The translations under genes and the position numbers were made by a program. From Bacteroidales bacterium (GTDB lineage Bacteria > Bacteroidota > Bacteroidia > Bacteroidales > P3), in assembly GCA_017449975.1 (NCBI GenBank), contig JAFSYK010000088.1, positions 1-64,000 on the forward strand: a stretch of 64,000 nt of DNA, in the 5' to 3' direction. Shown here piece by piece: positions 24,492-33,025 of this stretch; the stretch's first letter is position 1; each line of letters starts with the position of its first letter. A model generated the notes under the pieces. That model did no database searches. It was not told the origin of the DNA and saw only the letters and a list, made by a program, of their open reading frames with translations.

Positions 24492-25778
24492 TCACAACTT
24501 AATCCTCTGTCCAACTCGGATTTTGTCGTTGCGGAGCTTGTTTTTCTTCCGCAGGGCGGTCACGGTAGTGCCGTGCTGGCGGGCAATAGACGAAAGGGTC
24601 TCGCCTCTGCGCACGACATGCGTGGCGCCGCCGTGGCGTCCCGATTTGCGCGACGATTTGGCGACCGGATGGTAGTCCTCCACCTCGACAGGCGCTTTGC
24701 TCAACGAGTCGGTGGTGCGGGCATAGACGCTGTCCTCGTAGCGGATCATGAGGTCGATTTTGTTGGTCGGCAGACAGATGGTGTAACGACCTGACGCCGC
24801 CGGGATGAAGTCGACCCGATACTGCGGGTTGAGGCTGCGCAGCTCGTCCATGGAGACTCCCGTGAACTGCGACACATAGCAGAACAGCGCATCGTTGTGC
24901 AGCAGCAACGTATCGGAGTGGATGGGCAATGCAAAACGGTGGACACGGAGGCCATGCTCCGGATAGTAGTTCATGACGTAGGTGGCGGCGATGAAGGCGG
25001 GGATGTAGCCGCGCGTCTCGGCAGGCAGGTAGGGATAGATCTGCCAGAAGTCGCGCTTGCCACCACTACGCGAGATGGCTTTGTTGATGTTGCCAGGACC
25101 ACAGTTGTAGGCGGCGATGGCCAGCGTCCAATCACCGAAGATGTAGTGAAGGTCATGAAGATAGCGTGCCGCCGCCACGGTGGAGCGGTGCGGGTCGCGA
25201 CGGTCGTCGACAACGGAGTTGACCTCCATGTCGTAGAGCTTGCCAGTGTGATACATGAACTGCCAGAGACCGGCGGCACCCACACGCGATGTGGCCAAGG
25301 GGTTCATGGCCGACTCAACGATGGAGAGGTACTTCAACTCCTCGGGAACGCCATAGCGTGCAAAAACCTCCTCGAACATAGGATGGTAGTAGTCGGCCAG
25401 CGACAGCGTGACGTCGAGACGTGTCGACATCTTGTTGAGATACATACGGATATAGGCGCGCACCTGACGATTGTAGGTCATGGGGATGACCGTGTGAAGC
25501 GCAGCGAGACGACGCGCGATGACCGAGTCGGGCACATGGTCGAAGTCTTCGACCGACACCCACTGGTTGTGACGCGAGAGACGTTCACGATAATTGCGCA
25601 GATAATACGAATTGAGCAGGCTGTCGTAATTGGAGACATAGGCCGACGAGAAACGGCTGACGTCGGACGAGCTGTCATAGCCGGACTGGGCCGAAACCAC
25701 AAGGGCCGGCATCATGAATGCTACTGCCGTCAAGGTCTGACGGGAACGGGATAGAAAATGAAGAAAATGAAGTAACAT
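24492..25778 (-). CDS. Lytic murein transglycosylase with LysM (MltD-like)
   Basis: A 428-residue exported peptidoglycan hydrolase. I start at ATG 25778 (MLLHFLHFLSRSRQT), which gives a signal peptide ending near VVSAQ; an upstream extension would lack one. The SLT catalytic domain has the glutamate in SIVESAMNPLA, followed by SRVGAAGLWQFMYHTG and AYNCGPGNINKAI. A C-terminal LysM motif (HVVRRGETLSSIARQHG to KIRVGQRIKL) binds peptidoglycan. It cuts glycan strands to anhydro-muropeptides in the periplasm. It lies next to the ftsB-like gene on the same strand. Confidence 0.9.
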   Translation of the reverse strand: MLLHFLHFLSRSRQTLTAVAFMMPALVVSAQSGYDSSSDVSRFSSAYVSNYDSLLNSYYLRNYRERLSRHNQWVSVEDFDHVPDSVIARRLAALHTVIPMTYNRQVRAYIRMYLNKMSTRLDVTLSLADYYHPMFEEVFARYGVPEELKYLSIVESAMNPLATSRVGAAGLWQFMYHTGKLYDMEVNSVVDDRRDPHRSTVAAARYLHDLHYIFGDWTLAIAAYNCGPGNINKAISRSGGKRDFWQIYPYLPAETRGYIPAFIAATYVMNYYPEHGLRVHRFALPIHSDTLLLHNDALFCYVSQFTGVSMDELRSLNPQYRVDFIPAASGRYTICLPTNKIDLMIRYEDSVYARTTDSLSKAPVEVEDYHPVAKSSRKSGRHGGATHVVRRGETLSSIARQHGTTVTALRKKNKLRNDKIRVGQRIKL

Positions 25779-25885
25779 ATTTAAAAAACGCAGAAAATAA
25801 TAGTTTGGTATATGAGGATAAAAAAATAATATGACAGCCATGTTGCTATTAACAATTGTTGAAAACAATATTAAGTCAAAAGGGG

Positions 25886-25914
25886 TTGTAATGAAAAGAA
25901 AAGAAGTACCTTTG
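25886..25914 (+). promoter_or_regulatory. Promoter of the thioredoxin operon
   Basis: TTG at 25886-25888, an 18-base spacer, then TACCTTTG at 25907-25914. Transcription would start about 25920, directly before the hairpin at 25928-25960. Confidence 0.65.
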
Positions 25915-25927
25915 CAGAGGAAGAAAT

Positions 25928-25960
25928 GTTGTGTGCGTTGCCGTCGGCAACGCACACAAC
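25928..25960 (+). promoter_or_regulatory. Near-perfect 33-base palindrome at the 5' end of the trxA transcript
   Basis: Bases 25928-25943 (GTTGTGTGCGTTGCCG) are the exact reverse complement of 25945-25960, with one base between. The hairpin begins within about 15 bases of the predicted -7 box, so it would cap the 5' end of the mRNA. There is no U-tract after it, so it is not a standard terminator. It could protect the transcript, act as an attenuator or be an operator. Confidence 0.7.
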
Positions 25961-26006
25961 AGAACTAACGAATTCACAAATTTCCAAATTAACAAATTCA
26001 AATATT

Positions 26007-26321
26007 ATGACCATTCATGTTACCGAGGAGCAGTTTGCTTCTATTCTGAACACCGACAAGCCCGTTTTGGTTGACTGCAGCGCCACGTGGTGCGGACCCT
26101 GCAAGGCTTTGGCTCCCATCGTCGACGAGGTGGCCAACGAGTATGAAGGTCGTGCCGTGGTGTGCAAGATGGACGTGGAAGAGTGTCCCGAAATCTCGAT
26201 GCAGTACCGCATCCGCAACGTGCCCACCGTCCTCTTTTTCAAGAACGGCGAGGTGAAGGACAAGAGTGTGGGTTTGGTGCAGAAAGCCACCCTCACTGAG
26301 AAACTGGATGCCCTGATGTAA
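26007..26321 (+). CDS. trxA: Thioredoxin
   Basis: A 104-residue cytosolic thioredoxin of standard size. The redox site is W28-C29-G30-P31-C32, with the cis-proline segment NVPTVLFFKNG. It reduces protein disulfides using thioredoxin reductase. I use ATG 26007; upstream in-frame codons lie in the hairpin leader. The DUF58 gene starts 11 bases after its stop codon and is probably co-transcribed. Confidence 0.95.
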   Translation: MTIHVTEEQFASILNTDKPVLVDCSATWCGPCKALAPIVDEVANEYEGRAVVCKMDVEECPEISMQYRIRNVPTVLFFKNGEVKDKSVGLVQKATLTEKLDALM

Positions 26322-26331
26322 GTCGGGAGCC

Positions 26332-27249
26332 ATGTTCGAAGAGACCGAGCGGTACAAATCGCTGAGTTTCCACGCCCGCCAGATTGTGGAGGGCTACATT
26401 ACGGGGCTGCACCGCAGCCCCTTTCACGGTTTTTCGGTAGAGTTTGCCGAACATCGGCAATACAACAACGGCGAGTCGACACGCAACATCGACTGGCGGC
26501 TGTATGGCCGCACCGACAAGCTGTTTGTGAAGCAGTATGCCGAGGAGACCAACCTGCGCTGCCGCCTGGTCATCGACCACAGTGGATCGATGCGGTTCCC
26601 GCCCGAGGGACGTGGCGACCTGCAGCATCCCAACAAACTCACCTTTGCCGTCTACGCCAGCGCCATACTGATGGAACTGCTAGTGCGCCAGCGTGACGCT
26701 TTCGGACTGACACTGCTGAGCGACACCATCGACCAGCACAGCGAGATGCGCAGCAGCAAGGTGCACCAACGGCACCTGCTGTCGCTGCTGGAACAGGAGC
26801 TGCGCGACGATGCGCCGACAGGACGCCCCACGTCGATAGCGGCCAGTCTGCATCAGCTGGCCGACGAGATGCACCGCAGGTCGATGGTGGTACTGTTCAC
26901 CGACGCACTGCTGCGCGACGACGAGCGTGACGCCCTGTTTGACGCCCTGCGGCACCTACGGCACAACAAACACGAAGTGTTGCTGTTTCATACGTTGGAC
27001 CATCGCCATGAAGCCGAATTCGACTATGTCGACCGACCCACCCTCTTCATCGACATGGAGAGCGGACGGCAGCTGAAGGCACAGCCGTCGGAGGTGGCCG
27101 AACGCTACCGTGCCCTGATGCGGCAGCAACTGGACGACCTGCGTCGGCATGCCATGCAATACCATATCGACTATCAGCCGGTGGCGGTGGAGGAAGGCGT
27201 GGACCATGTGATATTACCCTTCCTGCTGAAACGAGGCAGGATGCAGTGA
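26332..27249 (+). CDS. DUF58 domain protein
   Basis: A 305-residue protein of the DUF58 family, with the family hallmark NIDWRLYGRTDKLFVKQYAEE and a von Willebrand A-like start, LVIDHSGSMRFP (DxSxS-type metal site). In most genomes DUF58 genes accompany a MoxR AAA+ ATPase and further VWA proteins and are thought to act in complex assembly or envelope functions. No moxR gene is within the window; the partner is instead trxA 11 bases upstream. Function is unproven. Confidence 0.82.
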   Translation: MFEETERYKSLSFHARQIVEGYITGLHRSPFHGFSVEFAEHRQYNNGESTRNIDWRLYGRTDKLFVKQYAEETNLRCRLVIDHSGSMRFPPEGRGDLQHPNKLTFAVYASAILMELLVRQRDAFGLTLLSDTIDQHSEMRSSKVHQRHLLSLLEQELRDDAPTGRPTSIAASLHQLADEMHRRSMVVLFTDALLRDDERDALFDALRHLRHNKHEVLLFHTLDHRHEAEFDYVDRPTLFIDMESGRQLKAQPSEVAERYRALMRQQLDDLRRHAMQYHIDYQPVAVEEGVDHVILPFLLKRGRMQ

Positions 27250-27275
27250 ACGGAGCGATAACGTTTTAACAGATA

Positions 27276-27307
27276 TTTGCACAATTCGAGATAATTCATT
27301 ATCTTTG
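27276..27307 (+). promoter_or_regulatory. Promoter of butyrate kinase gene
   Basis: TTTG at 27276-27279, a 20-base spacer and TATCTTTG at 27300-27307 match the Bacteroidota consensus well. A leader of about 40 bases follows. Confidence 0.75.
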
Positions 27308-27351
27308 CAACGGACAATTAAACAAATACTAATACTAAATAAATAAGAGCG

Positions 27352-28437
27352 ATGAGAAAATACACTTTAGTGATCAACCCGGGCGCCACTTCGACGAAGT
27401 TCTCCATCTATGAAGGAGAGAACGAGTTGTTTACCGAAAATATCAAGCACCCCATCGAAGAGATACAGCAGTTTCACGAGGTGGCTGACCAGTTCGACTA
27501 CCGCAAGGATGCCATCATGAAGATGGTCCACGAGCAGGGCTACAAAGACGACGAGATAGCCATCGTGATGGGTCGTGGCGGTCTGACACGCCCCTGCGAG
27601 AGCGGTACCTACCGTGTCAACGAACTGATGCGTAAAGAGTGCATCGAAGGTATCCAGGGCAAGCACGCTTGCAACCTGGGCGCCCTCATCAGCGACTCCA
27701 TCGCCAAAGAGATTGGTTTGGAATGCGCCTATATCGCCGACCCCGGCATCGTGGACGAGCGTCCCGCCTACGCCAAGATTACCGGCCACACGGAGTTTGA
27801 CCTCGACCCGAGCCACGAAGGCGTCATCTGGCACTGCCTGAACCAGAAGATGACCGGCAAGCTCTACGCCCGCGAACTTGGCAAGCACTACGAGGATCTG
27901 AACCTCATCATCGCCCACATGGGTGGCGGCGTCAGCGTGGGTATCCACGAGCACGGTCGCTGCGTGGAGGTGAACCGCGCCCTCTGCGGTCTCGGCGCCT
28001 TCTCGCCCACCCGATCGGGTTCCATCAACGCCAGCAAACTGATTGAGGTCTGCTTCAGCGGCAAATACGATATGGACAAGGTGAAGAAGATGGTCACCGC
28101 CGAAGGTGGCTTTGTGTCGTACCTCGGCACCAACGACGCCTACGAGGTGGAGAAACGTGCTCTGGCCGGCGACGAGAAATGCAAACTGCTGGTCGACGCC
28201 TTCTGCTATCAGGTGTCGTTGGAGATCAGCCGTCTGGCCGCTGTGGTCAAAGGCAAGGTCGACGCCATCATCCTCACGGGCGGTATCGCCTACAGCAAGC
28301 CCTGGATGGCACAGATTACCGAGCAGATCGACTGGATCGCCCCCGTCAAAATCTACAAGGGAGAGAACGAGATGCTGGCCTTGGCTATCTGCGGCAAAGA
28401 ACTGCTCGATGGCAAACCGGCGAAGGAGTACGTATAA
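27352..28437 (+). CDS. buk: Butyrate kinase
   Basis: A 361-residue cytosolic acyl kinase of the ASKHA fold. The N-terminal phosphate motif is INPGATSTKFSIYEGE, with GRGGLTRPCESGTYRVNE, AHMGGGVSVGIHEHGRC and ILTGGIAYSKPW. These segments and the length match butyrate kinase rather than acetate kinase (about 400 residues). It makes ATP from butyryl-phosphate, and branched-chain acyl-phosphates are also accepted by some members. The usual partner gene ptb is not adjacent. The gene has its own good promoter. Confidence 0.92.
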   Translation: MRKYTLVINPGATSTKFSIYEGENELFTENIKHPIEEIQQFHEVADQFDYRKDAIMKMVHEQGYKDDEIAIVMGRGGLTRPCESGTYRVNELMRKECIEGIQGKHACNLGALISDSIAKEIGLECAYIADPGIVDERPAYAKITGHTEFDLDPSHEGVIWHCLNQKMTGKLYARELGKHYEDLNLIIAHMGGGVSVGIHEHGRCVEVNRALCGLGAFSPTRSGSINASKLIEVCFSGKYDMDKVKKMVTAEGGFVSYLGTNDAYEVEKRALAGDEKCKLLVDAFCYQVSLEISRLAAVVKGKVDAIILTGGIAYSKPWMAQITEQIDWIAPVKIYKGENEMLALAICGKELLDGKPAKEYV

Positions 28438-28468
28438 GATTAGAAGTTAAAGAAAAAAAATATGTCCC

Positions 28469-28502
28469 ACTGGTCCTATTAGTCCAATTAGACCAATATT
28501 GA
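28469..28502. repeat. 9-bp tandem array upstream of FKBP gene
   Basis: Units ACTGGTCCT, ATTAGTCCA, ATTAGACCA and a partial ATATTG, period 9. It belongs to the same family as 8434-8469 and 38061-38087. A short related stretch (ACTAATTAGACCAATAAG) lies at 30219-30236. Confidence 0.85.
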
Positions 28503-28513
28503 CAACTTAGACT

Positions 28514-29224
28514 ATGAAAAAACTTGTTTTCCTCTCGTTGTTGCTATTTGCTGCAGTAGCGGTGCAGGCACAGGGCGTCGCGCTGAAGAACTTTGAAGAT
28601 TCAGCATCCTACGCCATTGGTCGCGACATCTTCTACAACATGACGCAGCAGTGGCAGCGCCAGAACCTGCCCATCAACACCGAGGTGGCGGTGCAGGCCA
28701 TGATGGACTGCGCCAAAGGCAGTGATAAATGGGACAATGCCATGGCACAGCAACTGCTGACCCGTTTCCAGCAAGAGGTGGAACGTCGGCAGAAAGAGGC
28801 CGTGCAGCTCACCATCGATGCCGGCAAGAAGTATCTGGACTCCATCCGCAACAACAAATCGGTCCGCACCACCGAATCGGGACTCTCGTACCGTTGCATC
28901 CGCGAAGGCAACGGCAAGCGCCCCAGCCTGAACAAGGACGTCAAAGGCGGCAAGCCCGACAAGGTGAAGGTGCACTACACCGGCACCCTCTCCAACGGCA
29001 AGGTCTTCGACAGCAGTGTGCAGCGCGGACAGCCCATTACCTTTGCGCTTGACCGTGTCATCCCCGGATGGACAGAAGGATTGCAGCTGATGGACGAAGG
29101 ATCGAAGTATATGCTCTACATCCCCTACAACTTAGCCTACGGCGAACATGCCGCCGGCGACATCCCCGGGGGCTCGACACTGACTTTCGAGGTGGAGCTG
29201 TTGGAAATCAATCCCGAGAAATAG
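28514..29224 (+). CDS. FKBP-type peptidyl-prolyl cis-trans isomerase, exported
   Basis: A 236-residue protein with a signal peptide (MKKLVFLSLLLFAAVAVQAQG), an N-terminal helical dimerisation-type region (about 25-125) and a C-terminal FKBP domain (about 140-235). Active-site segments are VHYTGTLSNGKVFDSS, VIPGWTEGLQLM and YIPYNLAYGEH. It assists folding of exported proteins in the periplasm or at the outer membrane, like FkpA/Mip proteins. It is followed by a 28-base palindrome before aroC. Confidence 0.92.
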   Translation: MKKLVFLSLLLFAAVAVQAQGVALKNFEDSASYAIGRDIFYNMTQQWQRQNLPINTEVAVQAMMDCAKGSDKWDNAMAQQLLTRFQQEVERRQKEAVQLTIDAGKKYLDSIRNNKSVRTTESGLSYRCIREGNGKRPSLNKDVKGGKPDKVKVHYTGTLSNGKVFDSSVQRGQPITFALDRVIPGWTEGLQLMDEGSKYMLYIPYNLAYGEHAAGDIPGGSTLTFEVELLEINPEK

Positions 29225-29238
29225 TAAAATAGAACAGC

Positions 29239-29266
29239 AAGAAGGAGTCCCGCGGGACTCCTTCTT
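29239..29266. terminator. Perfect 28-base palindrome between FKBP and aroC
   Basis: AAGAAGGAGTCCCG at 29239-29252 is followed immediately by its exact reverse complement. As RNA it would fold into a stem whose central CG-rich bases form the loop. No clear U-tract follows, so it may be a weak terminator, a processing signal or a palindromic protein-binding site. Confidence 0.6.
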
Positions 29267-29293
29267 CAGCATAATCCCCCACCCTATCGCACC

Positions 29294-30211
29294 ATGAACA
29301 CTTTTGGACAACAGCTGCGGCTGACGACCTTCGGCGAGTCACACGGCTCCGCCATCGGCGGCGTTCTGGACGGCCTGCCGGCGGGACTGTCCATCGACAT
29401 GGAACGGGTGGCGGCGGCGCTGACGCGCCGCCGCGAAGGCGACAGCCACCATGAAGCCGTGACGACACGCAAGGAGGCCGACGCCGTGGAGTGGCTGTCG
29501 GGACTGCTCGACGGCACAACGACAGGACAGCCCCTGGCCTTTCTGGTGCGCAACAACGACGTGCGCAGCGAGGACTACGATGCGCTGCGCGACGTATGTC
29601 GTCCCGGTCATGCCGACTACAGCTGGCAGTGTCGCTACGGGCTGCGCGACTGGCGTGGCGGTGGCCGCGCATCGGGTCGCGAGACGGTGGCGCGCGTGGT
29701 GGCCGGCAGCGTGGCACGACAGCTGTGCGAGCAGAAGTGGCCTCATTTCGACATCCACGCCGAGGTCGACGAAAACCACTGCATCGCCTGTCGCATCGAC
29801 GGCGTGCCCGCCGGCGTTGGCAACCCCGTCTTCGACCGTCTCAACGCACGGATGGCCTACGCCATGATGAGCATCCCCTCGTCCATCGGTTTCGAGATGG
29901 GTGCCGGCTTCGCCGCAGCCGACTCGGACGCCACGACGTGGCGCGACGAGTGGAACAGCGACGGCACAACACGCACCAACCACTGCGGCGGCGTACAGGG
30001 CGGCGTGAGCAACGGCATGCCCATCACCTTCCGTGTGGCTTTTCACGCACCGGTGACGACACCAGGAACGGAGATGGTGTGCCTGGACCCCCAACTGCAC
30101 ACCCTGCGAAAGGTCGACGTGGAAGGTCGCCACGACCGTGACCATATCGGACGACTGCCCGTGGTGGTGGAATCCATGGCCTGCCTGGTGTTGGCAGACA
30201 TGGGAAAATGA
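29294..30211 (+). CDS. aroC: Chorismate synthase, short form
   Basis: A 305-residue enzyme for the last shikimate-pathway step, EPSP to chorismate, using reduced FMN. The signature GESHGSAIGGVLDGLPAG (from residue 14) is intact, as are RPGHADYSW, RDWRGGGRASGRET and GGVQGGVSNGMPI. The family norm is about 350-360 residues. This copy lacks roughly 50, mainly in the centre after the RET motif and at the C-terminal end, where GRHDRDHIGRLPVVVESM replaces the usual GRHDPC-type segment. The main motifs survive, so it is probably active, but it should be treated as divergent. Confidence 0.9.
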   Translation: MNTFGQQLRLTTFGESHGSAIGGVLDGLPAGLSIDMERVAAALTRRREGDSHHEAVTTRKEADAVEWLSGLLDGTTTGQPLAFLVRNNDVRSEDYDALRDVCRPGHADYSWQCRYGLRDWRGGGRASGRETVARVVAGSVARQLCEQKWPHFDIHAEVDENHCIACRIDGVPAGVGNPVFDRLNARMAYAMMSIPSSIGFEMGAGFAAADSDATTWRDEWNSDGTTRTNHCGGVQGGVSNGMPITFRVAFHAPVTTPGTEMVCLDPQLHTLRKVDVEGRHDRDHIGRLPVVVESMACLVLADMGK

Positions 30212-30242
30212 ACCCATTTGACTAATTAGACCAATAAGCAAT

Positions 30243-31010
30243 ATGAAGAGAATCGCTTTCATTTTGGTGGGACTATTCCTTTGCGTGGCCTGCGGCCACA
30301 AGGACAGTTTCACGCTAGAAGGCACACTACAGAACGGAGCAAACCGTACACTCTATATCGAGGAGCTGACGCCCGACGGGCCGGTGTTCCTCGACAGCAT
30401 CAAGATGGACAACGACGGCCACTTCGAATACCGCCACGACCTGTCGTATGAGACATTCTTCAACTTGCACAGCTCGGCGGTAGACTATGTGGTGCTGTTG
30501 CCGCGCGTGGGCGAGCACATCGTGATCACGGGCGACTGCAAATCGCTGCAGTGGAGCTATCAGGTCAGCGGATCCGAAGGATCGACTTTACTGTGGCAGT
30601 TGCAGGACTATAGCAACTATGGCATCGACGTGCTGACGGAGCTGGTGCAGAAAGACCAAGCCAACCGCAGTCAGTACGGTGCCGACAGCAAGGAATACAA
30701 GAAAGCCAAGGAGGCCACCGACTCGGTATACCGCGAGGCGGCACAGGAGCAGGTGGACTATGTGGCACACTTTATACAAGAACACCAAGGGTCGCTGGCG
30801 ACACTGATAGCGCTGTATAAACAGTTCAACCAGCACGACATCATCGCGCCGGAGGTAAACTTCGACTACTACGAGCTGGTGTTGGAGGGTCTGGAGGAAT
30901 CGCAGCCCGACAACCCCCACACCATCCATTTCAAGAACCGTGTTGAGAACCTGCGCCACCGCTACGGCAAGCCGAAGGAGGCGTTAGATATGGTATTCGA
31001 TGGGCAATAA
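30243..31010 (+). CDS. Lipoprotein with DUF4369-type N-terminal domain
   Basis: A 255-residue exported lipoprotein. The lipobox is LFLCVAC at residues 12-18. The first 110 residues (FTLEGTLQNGANRTLYIEEL, then FLDSIKMDNDGHFEY) match the beta-rich DUF4369 domain that usually precedes a TlpA-type thioredoxin domain in Bacteroidota. Here a helical tail (about 120-255) takes the place of the thioredoxin part, and no CxxC is seen. The end overlaps the start of lpxH by 11 bases. Function unknown. Confidence 0.75.
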   Translation: MKRIAFILVGLFLCVACGHKDSFTLEGTLQNGANRTLYIEELTPDGPVFLDSIKMDNDGHFEYRHDLSYETFFNLHSSAVDYVVLLPRVGEHIVITGDCKSLQWSYQVSGSEGSTLLWQLQDYSNYGIDVLTELVQKDQANRSQYGADSKEYKKAKEATDSVYREAAQEQVDYVAHFIQEHQGSLATLIALYKQFNQHDIIAPEVNFDYYELVLEGLEESQPDNPHTIHFKNRVENLRHRYGKPKEALDMVFDGQ

Positions 31011-31797
31011 ACTCTACTTTGTGACCGACGCCCACCTGGGCGTGGGGGCCGACACCGCCGAGCGCGAGCGCAGCCTGTGTGCCCTGCTGGACAGCATGAA
31101 GCAGGATGCCGCCATGATTGTACTGCTAGGCGATATGTTCGATTTCTGGTTCAGCTACCGCCATGTGGTGCCACGCGGTCACATCCGTCTGCTGGGCAAG
31201 CTGGCCGATCTGGCCGACAGCGGCATCGAGCTGCACTATTTCATCGGCAACCACGACATGTGGCTTTTCGACTACCTGGAGAAAGAGATGACCATCACGA
31301 TGCACGAAGAGCCGACAGTCATCACCTTTGGCGGCCGACACTTCCTGATGGGTCACGGCGACGGACTGGGACATCTGGACCGTCGCTACGACGTGTTGCG
31401 CCGCATGTTCCGCAGTCGTCTGAACCAGTGGCTCTTCGCCTGTCTGCCCGAGTGGATGACCTTCGGCATCGCACTGCGCTGGAGCGACACCAGCAAACAG
31501 AAGCACCTGCGCGAAGACCTCAGTTTCAAAGGCGAGGATGGCGAAGGCATTATTCTATACTGCAAAGAGCGGATACAGCAGGAGGACATCGACTACTGCG
31601 TCTTCGGACACCGTCACAACCCTGTCAACATCACACTGAGCATACCCAGCAACGGTCACCCCGTGCAGTATGTCAACGTAGGCAACTGGTTCACCGAACG
31701 CACCTACGCCTGTTTCGACGGCGAGCGTCTTTCCATCATCAACGCAGCCAGCTGCGCGGATTCTGACTCTGCTGTCCCTTCCAAATCTGAAAACTGA
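31000..31797 (+). CDS. lpxH: UDP-2,3-diacylglucosamine diphosphatase (LpxH-type)
   Basis: A 265-residue calcineurin-like metallophosphoesterase. The metal ligands follow the family order: D10-A-H12, G44-D45, G83-N84-H85-D86, GHGDG and GHRHN. The FDFWFSY and LDRRYDVLRR segments support LpxH, which makes lipid X in the lipid A pathway at the inner membrane. The 11-base overlap with the preceding lipoprotein gene suggests coupling. The 3' end overlaps the convergent EnvC-like gene by 59 bp. Confidence 0.85.
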   Translation: MGNKLYFVTDAHLGVGADTAERERSLCALLDSMKQDAAMIVLLGDMFDFWFSYRHVVPRGHIRLLGKLADLADSGIELHYFIGNHDMWLFDYLEKEMTITMHEEPTVITFGGRHFLMGHGDGLGHLDRRYDVLRRMFRSRLNQWLFACLPEWMTFGIALRWSDTSKQKHLREDLSFKGEDGEGIILYCKERIQQEDIDYCVFGHRHNPVNITLSIPSNGHPVQYVNVGNWFTERTYACFDGERLSIINAASCADSDSAVPSKSEN

Positions 31798-32986
31798 ATT
31801 CCGACGTGTTGTCGTCGGCAATGTAGACCGTACCCAGCGACTGACGGGTGTTGACCTCACTGCCTTCTCGCACGGCCACGCTGCCCATATTGGCGTAGAC
31901 CGTCATATAGTCGCCGTGGCGCACGATGATACCCTTGGTGCCGTTGGGACAGGTGAAGACACGTGTCACCTTGCCTTTGAACACCGTGTAGACGGTGGCC
32001 CCCGAGGCAGTGAGCAGATCGATACCGTTGTTCATATTCTGTCCGCCCGACGAGTGGGTGTAGCGGCCATATTCGCGTGACACCCGGTTGTAGGAGACGG
32101 GCCACTGCAACTTGCCCTTGTTGCTGGCAAAATCGTTGGACAACGCCACCTCGGCCGACGAAGGTGCATTGGAAGCTGTCGGCGATGTAGTCACCGCATT
32201 GGTCTTGCCGCTGGTGCCCTTCTTCTTGGCCGCCTCGGCACGGGCCTTGGCGATCTCCTCGTTGATGATACGCTGAATCTGCTCCTGCAGCTGCTTCTTT
32301 TGTTTCTCTTTCTTGGAGAGCTGTGCCTTCAGGTTTTTCTCCTGCTGCTGCGACGCCGCCTGGTTCTTGCGTTTCAGCTGTTGTTCGCGGTCCAGCTCGG
32401 CCTTGTGTTTCTTCTCCTGCAACAGCAATTTATTCTGTTCCGACCGTTGCTTCTCAAGGTCGAACGAGACATCCTGCAACTGCTGTTCACGCAACTGGAT
32501 GTTGTGCGCCTGATAGTGACGGTAGCGCGAATAGGCCTCGAAGTATTTACGGCGCAGATAGGCGCGGTTGTAGCCCTCGTTATCGAAGACCAGCATTTGG
32601 CGCGTCAGGTTGTCGCGCTCACGGTAGAGCACACGGGTCATGCGTCCATACTCCAGCTTCAAGCTGTCGATGCGTTCGTTGAGGGTGACAATGCTGTCGC
32701 GCGTGCGTTCAATCCTGATGTCGAGCAGATTCAACTGTCCGTTGATATTGTTGATGAGGCGGGTACGCTCCTTGATTTTCTTGTTGAGCGCATCGAGCTG
32801 TTTGGCCGTCAGCTTCGTGTTCTTGCGGGCCTTGCTGAGTTCAACGTTGAGACGTTTGATTTCCTGCTCAAGTTTGGTCTTCTCTTTCTCAAGCTGCGAC
32901 TTCGATTGCGCGGAAGCCGTTGTGAGACAAGAGACCAAAACAACAACAGGGAGCAGGCGGGAAACGATGGAGAACAGACGACGCAT
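31739..32986 (-). CDS. EnvC-like murein hydrolase activator with degenerate M23 domain
   Basis: A 415-residue periplasmic protein. I start at ATG 32986 (MRRLFSIVSRLLPVV), giving a signal peptide ending at TASAQ. A long coiled coil follows (about 18-250, Lys/Glu/Gln-rich), then a LytM/M23 domain (about 290-415). The zinc-binding residues are missing: the expected HxxxD is NNGIDLL, and the terminal HLHFE-type motif is SEFSFQIW. This matches EnvC, which activates N-acetylmuramoyl-L-alanine amidases at the division site rather than cutting peptidoglycan. Its 3' end overlaps lpxH. Confidence 0.87.
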   Translation of the reverse strand: MRRLFSIVSRLLPVVVLVSCLTTASAQSKSQLEKEKTKLEQEIKRLNVELSKARKNTKLTAKQLDALNKKIKERTRLINNINGQLNLLDIRIERTRDSIVTLNERIDSLKLEYGRMTRVLYRERDNLTRQMLVFDNEGYNRAYLRRKYFEAYSRYRHYQAHNIQLREQQLQDVSFDLEKQRSEQNKLLLQEKKHKAELDREQQLKRKNQAASQQQEKNLKAQLSKKEKQKKQLQEQIQRIINEEIAKARAEAAKKKGTSGKTNAVTTSPTASNAPSSAEVALSNDFASNKGKLQWPVSYNRVSREYGRYTHSSGGQNMNNGIDLLTASGATVYTVFKGKVTRVFTCPNGTKGIIVRHGDYMTVYANMGSVAVREGSEVNTRQSLGTVYIADDNTSEFSFQIWKGQQSQNPRSWLR

Positions 32987-33025
32987 GACAATATTAGATA
33001 ATATACAACGCAAAAGTACAGAGAA

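Noticed and set aside
27352-28437. Acetate kinase
   Set aside because: The length (361) and motifs such as RGGLTRPCESGTY fit butyrate kinase; acetate kinase is about 400 residues.
31739-32986. Active M23 metallopeptidase
   Set aside because: The zinc-binding histidines of both key motifs are missing, so EnvC-type activation is more likely.
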